64,000 nucleotides of DNA. Origin: Crocodylus rhombifer. Taxonomy: Eukaryota; Chordata; Crocodylia; Crocodylidae. The stretch is taken from contig JAVSML010025538.1 in NCBI GenBank assembly GCA_038503035.1, positions 2,086,880 to 2,150,879 on the forward strand, written 5' to 3'. The notes under the pieces are model-generated. The model saw nothing but the letters and a program-made list of their open reading frames with translations, made no database searches and was not told the origin of the DNA. Of this stretch, positions 11,270 through 22,911 are shown piece after piece; within the stretch, counting starts at the first letter, position 1, and every line of letters begins with the position of its first letter. Both the position numbers and the translations under genes were made by a program.

Positions 11270-12890
11270 CCGTAATATATATAACATTTCTATGCAAACA
11301 GTCCTTACTAAAACCAAACTTGATACTTACCTAATGTCCCTATCCTTCAGAAGATCAGAATCAAAAGCCCTATGTGTAAAGTGACCTGGGCATGTCCATA
11401 AGCACAAAGAGTATTAAAAAATAGTACAAGTTACAAGGGAAAATGGACTTCAAGTGCCAACTGCTATCTAGTAATTGTCCAAATGTTCACTGCTTTACAG
11501 CAAATGAAAGCTAGCCCATAGCAATTCAGCTCTGTTTCACTGAGGAAACAAAAGACATAACATTTGTCCCAGGCCAAATCATTTTATCTTTGGACAATGC
11601 AGAATCATTCAGTTGTCCATGTCTTGTTTGGGGATAAAACCCACAAAGGTTCGTGAGTTAAGAAGTAGAAATAGTTTACCCAGGGACACGGTAAAGTGTA
11701 TCTGAGCAGTTATCCCAGTATTGCATCATTGAATCAATGGCAGAAACATGGCACTACATTCAGCAGCTCACTAAACCCTTATTAGTAGCATAATATGTGT
11801 ATCCCAGTCGTGGGATATATCTGCTCTGGGACAGACACAGATACTTTCCAGGGACAAGTACATCTTCTCCTAGTCTTAGTGATAATTTACTTCTACTGAG
11901 TAATCAATAGTCATACTAAGAGTTGCCGCAGAGCAACTGATATGCAAATTCCCATCCACTGTTCCCTTGCTGTAATGTGTTTGTTTGTCCATACCCATAA
12001 TCAGACTATGCTTGTGTTCTTTCAGTCTAAGTTTCAAGGTACAGTCATATACATTCTTTGCCACTGTGCTGGCGACAGCAAACATAAACAAGGCGTCTGT
12101 TTTCACAGCTAATAAAGTGTTCTGACTCCCACCCCTACATAAAGTTTCTGAAACAAGTCTGCCTGTATTCACCTCATCAAGTCGGCCATCATGCTATTTT
12201 ATGACAGTAAGGAAGTATTATCTACATAAAAGAAAACAAAATGTTACTCAGTAACAAACATAAGATATGCATGTAAGAAAGTTATAAATAGATCAACATG
12301 TGGCAAAAACTTGAACATTACGATAAAACAAGGATACTGGAGAGGTACTTTATCTACAGCACCAAAAAAATCAAAGAACAATTGGTAAAGCTATCATATA
12401 CTTTTTACGAAAGAAAATGGAAAACCATACAAAAAACTAAAAAACAAACAAAACTATACAACATAATTACCACCCTTCTGGGAATTATCCTTATATCAAC
12501 TTCTTAACAACTCCTGTAACAGTTCTATGGCACAACGTTAGATGATTTTGGTCAAACCCTTTGAATTCCTTGTTAACAGGGAGTTTAAGTGATGCAGCAA
12601 TTTCACCTTATTATTACAGAAGGCATCTTAATACATACTTGTGTGTCTTGCCATTGCTTAATCAACTGTTTTGTATCCTGAATACAGATTCTGTATGTCC
12701 AGACATTAAATTCTGCCTATTCTATGTCATCCCTAACACATAAAGATGACAACAACAAATATATACAAATATTAGATTTCACGATGCATAAAACCATTTT
12801 TCATTAATAACATGGAATACTTCTACGGAGAATTAAATATCTACAATTGATTGACCCTGCTCAACTGCATCTATACAGACATGTGTTACC
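11270..12890. other. AT-rich unique sequence
   Basis: Short frames (for example 11876-12172 minus and 12298-12507 plus) have low-complexity AT-rich composition and no recognisable domain. Nothing else is supported. Confidence 0.45.
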
Positions 12891-12982
12891 TCTTTCATAG
12901 ATTTCATAGACATTAGGGCTGGAAGATCTCGGGAGATCATCGAGTCCAGCCCCCTGCCCAGAGGGCAGGAAGTCAGCTGGGG

Positions 12983-14573
12983 TCATAGGATCCCAGCAAG
13001 ATAAGCATCCAATTTACTCTTGAAGGTGTTCAATGTAGGTGCTTGAACCACCTTCGCTGGCAGACTGTTCCAGACCTTGGGGGCTCGGACAGTAAAGAAA
13101 TTCTTCCTTATGTCCAGCCTGAAACGGTTTTGCAGGAGTTTGTGACTGTTTGACCTCGTCATCCATTGGGGCGCTCTGGTGAACAAACGTTCCCCCAGAT
13201 CCTGGTGTTCACCCCTGATAAACTTATAGGTGGCCATCAGATCACCCCTGAGCCTGCGCTTTTCCAGGCTAAAGAGTCCCATGGCTTTCAGCCTGTCATT
13301 GTAAGATCTGTTTTCCTGACCTCTGATCATGTGCGTGGCTCTCCTCTGGACTCTCTCAAGCTTCTCCACATCCTTTTTGAATTGTGGAGCCCAAAACTGG
13401 ACGCAGTACTCCAGCTCCGGCCTCACCAAGGCCGAGTACAAGGGGAGAATGACGTCCCGGGATTTGCTCGAGAAGCATCTATGGATGCACACCAGCATTT
13501 TGGTCGCTTTACTAGCCGCAGCATCGCATTGCAGGCTCATGTTCATCTTGTGGTCAATGATGACCCCCAAGTCTTTTTCTTCTGTGGTGCTAACCAATGT
13601 AGCACTGCCGAGCCTATAAGGGTGCTGCAGGTTTTTCCTCCCAAGGTGGAGAACCTTGCATTTTTCGGTGTTAAACACCATCAGGTTCTCGTCTGCCTAT
13701 TTGCTGAGCTTGTCCAGGTCAGCCTGGATCACCCGCCTATCCTCTGGCGTGGATACCCTGCCCCAAAGCTTGGTGTCATCAGTGAACTTGGCCAGTCCAC
13801 TCCTGACTCCAATGTCCACATCATTAATGAAGATGTTGAACAGTATGGGTCCAAGGACAGAGCCTTGAGGGACCCCACTGGTCACAGGGCACCACGATGA
13901 GTGACTGCCATCAATTACAACCCTCTGGGTCCGACCACAGAGCCAGTTTCCCAGCCAGCGGATCGTGGTGGAGCCAAGGCCGCAACTGGCCAGTTTGGCC
14001 AAGAGGTGATCATGGGATACCAGATCAAAAGCTTTTTTGAAGTCAAGATATATGACATCAATCTCTTCTCCCTCGTCCAGGTGATAGGTCACCTGGTCAT
14101 AGAAGGACATGAGATTGGTCAAACAAGACCTACCCGCAACAAACCCGTGCTGACTATCCCTTAGAAATGTTGGCCTGGGCCAGTCCATCAAGGATGGCCT
14201 CCTTAATAAACTTTTCTAAGATCTTCCCCAGGATAGAAGTCAGGCTAATGGGCCTGTAGTTAGCCGGATCCACTCTCCTCCCTGTCTTGAAGATCGGCAC
14301 CACATTGGCCTTCTTCCAGTCTTAGGGCACTACACCAGAGTGCCAGGAGTTTTCAAAGATCCGTGCCAGGGGCTGGGCTATGACGCTCACCAGTTCCTTG
14401 AGTACCCTGGGGTGCAGATTGTCAGGGCCGGCTGACTTGAAGGTATCCAGCTTCTCAAGGTGTTCCTTCACGAGGTCAGCATTGATGGAGGGTAGGGGAT
14501 CCCCATCACCTGGATCTCCCTGTCTCATAGCAGGAATGGGCGTCCCATGGGACTGATGAAAGGACTGACGCAA
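12983..14573 (-). pseudogene. CR1 ORF2, reverse transcriptase (broken)
   Basis: In order on the minus strand: [15 protein letters not shown] (RT entry region), a TAA in place of the lysine after SGVVP, NYRPISLTSI, then after a frameshift GFVAGRSCLTN, DFKKAFD (motif A, near 14021-14050), GVPQGSVLGP (motif B, near 13855-13885), and FTDD (motif C, 13773-13793), where FADD is usual. A TAG at about 13697 replaces the tryptophan of LSKWADEN. The C-terminal thumb and connection ([38 protein letters not shown]) then read open to the stop at 12983. At least two nonsense changes and two frameshifts disable it. Confidence 0.93.
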
Positions 14574-15270
14574 AGTACCTATTAAATAGGTTGGCTTTTT
14601 CCTGGGTGTCAGCTGTCAGTTGCCCCATCTGGTTTAGCAGGGGTCCAACGTTGCCCTCGCTTTTCCTCTGGCTCCCCACATATCTGAAAAAGGACTTTTT
14701 GTTGTCCTTGATGCTTGAAGCTAGTTGGAGTTCAGTTGCAGCCTTGGCTTTCCTGGTTTGCTCCCTGCAGGACCGGACCAGCACAGAATAATCCTCCTTG
14801 GAGGATCCCGTCCTCCATCCTTTGTAGGCTTTCCTTTTTGGCCGCAGGAGGTCCGCTAGGTCCCTGGAGAGCCAGGAGGGCTGCTGTGCCTTCTTGCTGC
14901 CTTTCCTCCGTGTTGGAATAGATTTAGCTTGTGCATTGAGGATCGCTTCCTTGAGAAGCAACCACTCTTCTTGAACTCCCATCTCCCTGGGGTCATGGTC
15001 CCTAAGGGCCTGACCGACAAGCCTCTTGAGCTTGTCAAAGTCGGCTTTTCTGAAGTCAAGGACTTCTGTGTTGCTGACTGACTTGCCAGCTTTACGGCAG
15101 ATGGTGAAGGTGATCAGCTCGTGGTCGCTGTCACCCAGCTTCCCATCAATCACTAGGTCGCCGATTAGGTTGTCCCCCATAGCCAATACCAGGTCGAGCA
15201 GCGCTTTGCCTCTCATTGGCCCATAGACTTCTTGAGTCAGGTAGAGGTCATCCACGCTCTTTGACCTTGC
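14506..15270 (-). pseudogene. CR1 ORF2, endonuclease C-terminus and linker fragment
   Basis: The frame begins inside the APE-type endonuclease. LGDSDHELITF contains the SDH catalytic triad segment expected near the C-terminus of that domain. A basic linker follows (RRKGSKKAQQPSWLSRDL, then repeated K/R-rich helices), ending in [12 protein letters not shown], which normally precedes the reverse transcriptase. A frameshift in the overlap 14506-14573 moves the reading to the next fragment. The missing N-terminal half and the frameshift make it non-functional. Confidence 0.9.
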
Positions 15271-15712
15271 ATAAAATATAAATTGAATAAATAGATGGAA
15301 TAAGAAAGAAAATACAACAACTCACAAACACTGTATCAGTTACTGTGGTTTTACAGTTGGTTTTTTGTTTTCATTTAAATAGCATAAAAATATTTGAGGT
15401 ATTAAAATCTCTAAACTTTTGCAAATTGGAGTTACATTCATCTGAATGACTTTACACATTGCTGGACACATTGCAGAGACTATACGCAAGTTCATTATGC
15501 CATCTCAATATACAGAATATAGAGAAAGGATCTTTGACCTCAGCAAAAATAATTACAGTTTTAGGGAACCAGGTGTTTTTTCTCAAATATTGAACACCAT
15601 GATTGTCACAGCAAGTAAAATATTTCTTACTAAGGATGCAGTTACATTTTCCTATGAAGAATCAAGATCTACTTCCATATGCAAGATCCGGTATATCAAA
15701 AGACTTTTTATC
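15271..15712. other. AT-rich flank between CR1 and LTR
   Basis: No feature could be supported. It ends in the ATGAC duplication of the adjoining LTR. Confidence 0.5.
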
Positions 15713-16841
15713 ATGACTGTGAGGGGGCCAGGATCCTGAGGGGCCCGGCCCGAGCGGGGAACCCCGGAGCTCCGCCCCGCTTCCGGAAGCCCGGCCGGGA
15801 ACTTAAGGTTTCCCAGAAGGTGAACCACGCCAACGCGGGACCGGCGCAGGAAGATAAAAGGGAACCACCTACCCCAAGCAGAGGAGGACGGAGGCTCCAG
15901 CGGGAGCCTGCCCTTGGAGCTGCGGAGCCGGGAGCTGCGAGGCCGGGAGCCGCGGAGCCTGGAGCGGTGAGACCGGGAGCGGCGGAGCCAGGTGCTATGG
16001 AGCCGGGAGCTGCGGGGCCGAGAGCGGCGGAGACAGGTACGGCCGCGCCGGGTGCCACGTGGCGGGAGCCGGCAGCGGCGAGGCCGGGAGCCGGGGAACC
16101 GGCGGCGGCGAAGCCGAGGGCCAGAGGTCCAGAGGCAGCTGGGCCGGGAGTGGTAGAGCCGGGAGCCGGGCGGCAGGGACCGGCGGCAGCGAGGCCGGCC
16201 GCCGCGAAGCCAGGAGCGGCGCAGCAGCAGCCTGCAAGGCGGGAGGCGGCGGAGCCAGGGGGCGCAGCGGACCCCAACGGGACGAAGGTACCAAAGGGAC
16301 CGGCCGCCCTTGCACCGGAGGAAGCCGGGAAGGGAGGCTCAGTCGGGGGGACCTTCCTCCGGTGGCTGCGGGCCGCTTGGCCACGGGGGAACACCCGCGG
16401 GCAGGGAGGCAGAGCTTGTAGCCCCCCCTGGGTCTAGAGAGTGAATCACAAGAGGTAAAGACACCTCAGGACTAGTGGAGCGATCAGCATCAGGGAGACT
16501 AGGTGCTGGTAGGAGTCCTGGTGAGGGTCCAGCAGTGTGAGGGTACCCCCCCCACTGCGGGGCTAGCACGAAGACAAGGGAGCCCTAACGGAGGCTCCCC
16601 ACCCCGAGGACCGGGCGAGGGTGTAGGGGAGAAGGAGCCCTCAGGACCCCTGGACCTTGGAGGTACTGTACCCCACGTGGACCGCCAGCTTCCCGGCACA
16701 GGTGAACCCCATATTTCCATCAAGTCGTGGCAGGCGAGAGCAGCGAAGCGGGACGGTCCAACCCGTACAACCTCCTCTCCAGGGGACATCCGGGGATCGG
16801 GGTCTCACGGTAAGTGACGCACCCCCATCCCTTACAATGAC
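15713..16841 (+). mobile_element. Solo LTR with 5-bp target-site duplication
   Basis: A 1,119-bp block (15718-16836) begins TGTGAG and ends CTTACA, giving the TG...CA termini and short inverted ends of an LTR. It is flanked by ATGAC at 15713-15717 and 16837-16841, a perfect 5-bp duplication as made by several retroviral and Gypsy-type integrases. ATAAAAG at 15854-15860 is a possible TATA box, which is why I assign plus orientation. No gag, pol or env lies on either side, so it is a solo LTR. It is far more GC- and CpG-rich than its surroundings, which together with the intact duplication suggests a fairly recent insertion. Family assignment is not possible from the LTR alone. Confidence 0.75.
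15916..16260 (+). repeat. GC-rich 15-bp minisatellite inside the LTR
   Basis: Units of the type GGAGC(T/C)GCGGAGCCG repeat about 15-20 times with substitutions and some length changes. Being in multiples of three, the array reads as alanine/glutamate/proline/glycine repeats in one plus frame and as proline/alanine-rich sequence on the minus strand. The stop-free frame covering it (15679-16437) starts outside the LTR, so I do not call a gene. Confidence 0.8.
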
Positions 16842-18004
16842 TTTATGAATGAGAAAAGACATGCAAGGTGTACTACACATTTGAGACTGGAACCTGACCT
16901 AAGGAATGTACTCAGCTATAGTTTATGTACATTATGATATTGTGGTATAAAGTTCCCTAAATTATAGAACATACATTTTTGATCAAATAACAGTCTCTCA
17001 GAAGAAGTCTTGTCCTTCAGAAAACAGTTTCAGATGATTTCTTGATGTATCTAGTATCTCAAGTTAAATGCTTGAAAATCCATTTGTTTGGTAGTGAAAG
17101 TCAGTGTAATCTAGATAGCCTTTCGCTAAGAAACATCAGTATAATGCACAGAACATAACAGAGAATGCTTGATGCCCACAGTACTACTAGGTGCAAGTTA
17201 ACCACAATTTCCCTATTCTTTTAAATAATTAACTCAGCAGGGGAAAGGAGGAGGTCACTGCACTAGAATCAGTAGCTGCAAAATGTCCTTTTATTTTATT
17301 AATAAAAAAAAGATGGTGCCTTCTAGGAAGGCACCAGGCTCCAATCTAAGATATAGACATAATGGTAGATGTAGAAGGCCAGTGCATTGCAAGAAGCATT
17401 TTCTTCCTCTCCTCAATCTGTTCTAGAGGGCAGGGTTCTCCAAATAGAGGAAGTGGAGCATTTTCAGCTACCTATATTTTCAGGCCTTAGACCTGAAAAT
17501 ACCCATCCACAAATGGCACACAAATGTAGCAAAGGACATACATGGCCAGTGCATAACCTATCAAGCATGCTTTAGCTACTCACATGATGCATGCACCTTC
17601 TATGCATCTACATTGTTGTGAAACAGATTTTCTACCTGTACTGCCATATAGACAGCATATAGAATTTCTACCAACATCACCATATGGACAACTAAAACTG
17701 CTATTTAGATGACCATAGGGAAATTGAATACTACGCCAAATGCATAAAAATGCCATCTGTAGTACTGTACTTATGACATTGATTAAGATAGAAAGATAAG
17801 TGTAGGGCTACTTCTGATGTAAATAAGAATACACCTTAATAACAATATTATTAATTTACAGGCACGCTCTTTTAAAATATAACCTTCTATTTTGTATAAA
17901 TAACATATAGCTTATTTTTTATAATGTGAATCTTCTTTTACAAAAGGAAAAACATGCTTCAGTTATCTATTATCATATATTGAACATGTAAGTTTAGAAT
18001 AAGA
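16842..18004. other. AT-rich unique sequence
   Basis: No coding frame of note; the 62-codon frame at 17387-17575 resembles nothing known to me. Confidence 0.45.
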
Positions 18005-18840
18005 GAAAACAGTTTATAAGGGGGTACCTTAAAATTCTATACTAGGACAAGGGCTGCCTAATATACTTAATGAGATGGAAAAACTGTATGAGAAGCAAGA
18101 TGGCAAATATCCCCAGATGATACAGAATTATTTAAGTTAGTTAAGTACAGAGAAGAATGTAAGAAGCTCCAGAAGAACTTTAAATCTAGGTGACTGAGTA
18201 ATTTAACAACAGGTGAAAATCAGTGTCGATAGAAGCAAAGCAAGGCATACTGGTGTGTAAAATATGGATTACTCATATACCCTTGAGGGTTCTTTTAACA
18301 GTGTGAACTCAGGAAAAGAATCTATCCATTTGCAAAGACCATTACATGATGAGTAAGACATGGAAAAATAGGAAAAATATAATGGTATTATGTAAATTAG
18401 TGTATCCTCATCTGGAATATTGTGTGCAGTACTAGTCACCCTATCTGAAAAAAAATATAATGTAGAGGGTTCAGAGGAGGTTAATGATGATGAAAGGAAT
18501 AAGACAGACAATGGTAATATTAAGCATACTAAAGGAGAGGAATAAGCTAAGGCATAATAACTGCATACTAAATAAGGGACAGCATAGAGGTGACATGATC
18601 CTTTATTCTCCCTGTTTCATAAAACAAGAACAAGGGACATGCAATGAAACTAAAGAGCAGCACATGATAAAAACAGACTGAAGTTAGTTTATTTTTGTTT
18701 GTTTTTACATAATCCCACATTCAAGGCAGTATTAAGAAGTAAAAAATGTTTTTTCAGAAATAACACATCTGTTAGTGAATGACAGGTCTGATCCAATATG
18801 GTAATTATGATGTTCTTATATTAAGAATTTTCCGAGCATT
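18005..18840 (+). mobile_element. Old CR1-type LINE 3' fragment (copy 4)
   Basis: Heavily mutated reverse-transcriptase sequence on the plus strand: DDTELFKLVKYREECKKLQ at 18116-18172, then in a shifted frame HLEYCVQY before a stop and SPYLKK at 18409-18447. A 3' tail at 18795-18840, 'tctgatccaatatggtaatt' followed by 'atgatgttctta', is the known terminal sequence of an older reptilian CR1/L3-like group. Its different tail and many stops mark it as much older than the copies at 12.9 and 62.4 kb. The short hydrophobic frame at 18779-18973 overlaps this tail and is not a gene. Confidence 0.8.
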
Positions 18841-21800
18841 TAGGATGGTAATCTCAGAGACCTTTTTAAAGTGCGCAATTAACACAATAGGTATTCAGTT
18901 GGGGGTGGGGAATTATGTTCTTGCAATGGTAATTTGCATGACAATATTTATGAGCATGGGATATTGTAATTAGCCACAAGATGTCACTATTGTCCTACAC
19001 AAAATCAACAAAGAATATATTTATCTGAACTTTTAAATAAAGTTCAGACATTGTTGCTTTACACACTTTTTTTCCCCTTATTATTGCAAGAACATTAGCA
19101 ATGCAATGTAAAACAGCTAAAAGACGCAGTATAAAACACATGCACCATTTTCTACATTAATGTATTTGACTAATGACAAAAAGGCTACATGTGATGTTGA
19201 AAAGAAACAAAAAATATATGAAGATGATGATTCCAGTAATCCCAACTTTTTTTGTTTTGTTTTTTTTACTGGAGTCAGTAGTTTATTCAGTATAGTCTGA
19301 AATCATTCATTCATTTTAGTTTTCCCCCTTTCTCATATTATTGCTTTTCACTTTTCGATTTCCACAATTCCTGTTGATCAAGACAACATTCATCTCAAGT
19401 CATTTACCTTCCTACATTTGCAGGCTTCATAATAAGAATACAATTTAAAGTCTATTAACAGATAATTTGGATAAAACTTAGTTTATAAGAAAGGAAGGCA
19501 GGGTTATACCATCTTGCAATATGGAATTTGCTATATCAAATCAGATTAATGATCCACCTGGTTTGTAGTTTACCTATATTTACTCTCATACCACTCTTAG
19601 CTTTTTCCTAAAAATTAGCCCTCCAGAACAGCTGAGCATGTTTTAAGTGGAAATTCTGTCCAGAAGAGAAGTGTGAAGACGTTGTAAGATGGTTGTTACT
19701 TCTTTTTCTTCTCTTCCTTCCAGCAACTGCATTGAGGGCAGGGTGGAGTCCAACAGGTGTCGATCCAGTGATGGGGGTGCAATGGTTCCACTGAACCACT
19801 TTGATTCCTGCTCCACCCAAAGATTAAAAGAAACTGTCTGGCAGCAGCAGTGGCATGTCTATTCAGGAGGCAGTGATCAAGATGATTGACTTCATGGCTC
19901 ATTATAATCTACTAGATATCTGCTGATTGCTTTTCCTTACATAGATGTTTAAGACCCTTTCTTAATAGTCTTGATATTCTATTAATTAAGCTGTTCTTTC
20001 TTCTGCAATTTTGCTACCTGTTACCTATTCTGGGTCTCCCTTCTCCCGTTTCACAGCTCCACCAACTGTTTTTAACTTTTCAAAATCCTACATTTCCCCA
20101 TGGAATCCAGTTTTCAGTAGCACCTGCAGTTTTAGCTTTCAAATGAGCAGTCAAGAGCTGTTAAATTCAGCACTTATCACTGTAGCTTTAGCTTGAGCAC
20201 GAAAGAGAGTGAATGGTTTGAAGATTATACTCTGTCCCTGCTCTATATGGCCATAATTCTGGAAAAATATTTTTTTCTTCATTCTACCTTCCTGAACAAA
20301 TAGCATGACCTTGCTAGGCAGGGAGGGCCTGGTATGTGAGAAAATATGGTACTGGACATTTAATTGCATACGTGGGGTGCAAATCTATCATTATAAATAG
20401 AAAGCCCTCTGCAGAGATATCATACAATGTCAGAATGCCTTCTTGATGGTACCTTAATTCTGCCTCCTAGTAACATAGACCAGGAGAGAGATTAGAGACC
20501 AAAAGAAAAAAGAACTGTTGCAAAAAGGCCTTCTTGTAACCTTATCACTGAATGCCAAACAGTACACACTCTTTACAAGTTGATTTTGTGTGTTGCAACA
20601 CCCAGTGAGACCACCAGATTAAGAGTAATCTTCCTCAAATATTTCATATTCTCTTTAGGGGTTCTGTGACACAGTGTGTCCCACACTGTGTCCCATGTCT
20701 GAACTGGGTCATTCATGATATATGATATATTCATACATTTTAACTTCAAGAAATAAGATGACTTATACTTAGTGCAATAAAATGAAATATCGGAGATGAA
20801 CACCCAAAATGCTAATGAAGTCTTGAGCAGTCCTTGACGTGACATGTTTGGGTTTGGTTACATATAAGATGCTCAAATGATTTATAAATAACTAAAATAA
20901 TGAACAGACCATATTTTGCCACATTTATGGAAGCTGAAAATGTTTCAGATTTGAAATAAGAGAGCAGAAATATGGAAAAATTACAAGAAGTAAATATAAA
21001 TACTGTTTTACTCAATATTCCTACTGTCCACACCATCTGTACTGACAGACTTTTATTTTTTTATACTTATAAACAAAGAGAAATTAGAACAAAACTCAGA
21101 ACTGTAAATATAGAAGAAGATTGCCCTGTTTTTCAATTCCCTTGCCTGTTTGTTACAAGACACTGCTGTGTATCTCATGTCTTCCTTGTTAACATTTAAT
21201 GGAGTACTTCCATAAACATACGTTTGTTCTTGTTCTCAACACTTTGTTCTGTCACTGTGGCAGATGGCTTTACACCAAAGCATATGAAAATATTAAATAC
21301 TTTATGAATCCAACAAAGTTTTGAAATGCCTGCGAGTAATGAACATCTTGAGCACATCTATAGGAAACGCATTTGACCCATTGGACTAATTCTACTGCGC
21401 ATTAATGTGGCTGGCAAAACCATGCTAATGCTCATTAGAGTGTTCATCTGCAGTAACGAAGCAGTATAATAACAGGTACTAAATGTAATGCACCGTAATT
21501 ACAGCTCATTAATATTACAGAAGCACCCATTGACAACTACTTTTTAAATACAGATATGCAGAATATTATTTCGTGCTGCCGTCTCATTTTTCTATTAGCT
21601 ATAGTGTTTTCTAAAACTACGGTTATTACTATATTAAATTGATGTGGTTACTACCTGGAATAGCATATTTTACTGGGTATTGGAGCCTCATTGATGGGAA
21701 AGGATTGGCATTATGGATAGATAAGGCAGGAGCTGCTTTCATGGCACTTGGGAGCTTGAAGCATGGTAGAAATAAACTCACTACTGGCCCCTGCTCTAAC

Positions 21801-22000
21801 TTTCAGAAAAAATGTAGTATGATCTTTCTTCAGCTTCAACCTCCTAGAGCTTGCCAGTATATTATAGCCATAACCTTACCTCCTTGAGACATACTTCTTT
21901 AAAGGTTTGTAGGGAAGGGATTCCTTGATTTAAACTGGATAGGAAGATGTTCCCGTGACCTGAATACATTCTGTTATTTTTGTTAACTTGTTTCCTTGCT
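18841..22000. other. AT-rich unique sequence
   Basis: No element or exon supported, apart from the palindrome at 20664-20688. A 66-codon plus frame at 19689-19889 is free of low complexity but I do not recognise it. Confidence 0.4.
20664..20688. repeat. 11-bp perfect palindrome
   Basis: GACACAGTGTG and CACACTGTGTC are perfect inverted copies separated by three bases. It could be a dimeric protein site or the core of an old foldback element; no flanking repeat supports the second. Confidence 0.7.
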
Positions 22001-22115
22001 GTAGTTTCTTTAAGATAAGAACTATAATTTACTATATCTATACAGCACCTAGCACAATTTGCTCTTATCCAGTTAGCCTTTACAAACCATTATTAGTGCT
22101 AAATAATAAGCCTCT
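22000..22115 (+). repeat. Possible ancient SINE/LINE tail
   Basis: 'atacagcacctagcacaatt' and the later 'tagtgctaaataataa' resemble the 3' part of an old amniote interspersed repeat usually reading 'acagcgcctagcacaatggg'. Only the end is recognisable. Confidence 0.35.
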
Positions 22116-22872
22116 ATTGTTTTTTCAAATGTTTTCTATAACTTAATTTTTATTCATAATCTCTACAAGTTACTGCAATAAGACTAGGGTTGGGAGATAA
22201 TTTCATATATGCAATTTTCACAAAGCAAAAGTAGAGCACATTCAGGTAAATCCCATTTGTCTCTATAGTGCTTTGTTGATGCTTTTTTTAATATGAACAG
22301 ACAAAACTTAGGAGTTAATGCAAACTCCTTAATTAAAGCACAGAAATACGTTACTAATATCAACTCCCTAAGGATATTGCATCTGTACCAACATTTAATG
22401 CAGTGTTTCCATAAATATTTAGTAAATGTTTTTCACAGCAGGAAATTTGGTACAAAGTACAATTTTCATAATAAAGCAAATGGCATGAATTCTTACAAGA
22501 TAAAACATTTTAGGGGGAAATGGAAAACTGTAGTATGCCCTTAATAGCACCTTAGAGGAAAATTCAGCTAGAAGGATAAAAATCAGATTTTACTTAGGAC
22601 ACTGTAAAAGACACCATGTTCAGATTTATACAAATGAGGCATTACCTTGCTGAAGGACATTTTTATATAGAATCATGGAACTTTTACCAAACTAGACAGC
22701 ATAGGGCACAATTTTCACCAAACTAGACAATTTTTTACAGTGAGAACTTGGGATTTTCTAGACCACAACTACCAGCTAGTTAATTTTCCTACTAAAACTA
22801 GTATAGGAGAGTCACCATTGAATGTTAGAGCATTAAATGTTAAGCTAGTTTTATAATTTCTGAATCATGACG

Positions 22873-22874
<2 letters not shown>

Positions 22875-22909
<35 letters not shown>
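22875..22909. repeat. (AC)n microsatellite
   Basis: About 17 perfect AC units. Confidence 0.97.

Positions 22910-22911
<2 letters not shown>

Larger units (their letters stand above)
12893..15270 (-). mobile_element. CR1 LINE, 5'-truncated (copy 1)
   Basis: A chicken-repeat-1 type non-LTR retrotransposon on the minus strand. Its 3' end at 12893 carries the tandem ATCTATGAA-like tail typical of CR1, just downstream of the ORF2 stop. The body encodes the C-terminal end of the endonuclease, a linker and the reverse transcriptase. The 5' truncation falls inside the endonuclease domain near 15270, as is usual for CR1. No target-site duplication is evident, also usual. A copy of the same subfamily starts at 62361. 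Confidence 0.95.

Noticed and set aside
13166..13900. 244-codon plus-strand open frame
   Set aside because: It is the antisense shadow of the CR1 reverse transcriptase on the minus strand.
15679..16437. 252-codon Ala/Pro/Gly-rich open frame as a protein gene
   Set aside because: Its ATG lies outside the LTR boundary, the body is a GC-rich minisatellite and equally long open frames exist on the opposite strand.
18779..18973. Short hydrophobic frame resembling a membrane protein
   Set aside because: It overlaps the 3' tail of an old CR1 and its hydrophobicity follows from AT-rich codons.
19689..19889. 66-codon frame at 19.7 kb as a conserved exon
   Set aside because: Not low complexity, but no splice sites or family resemblance that I can support.
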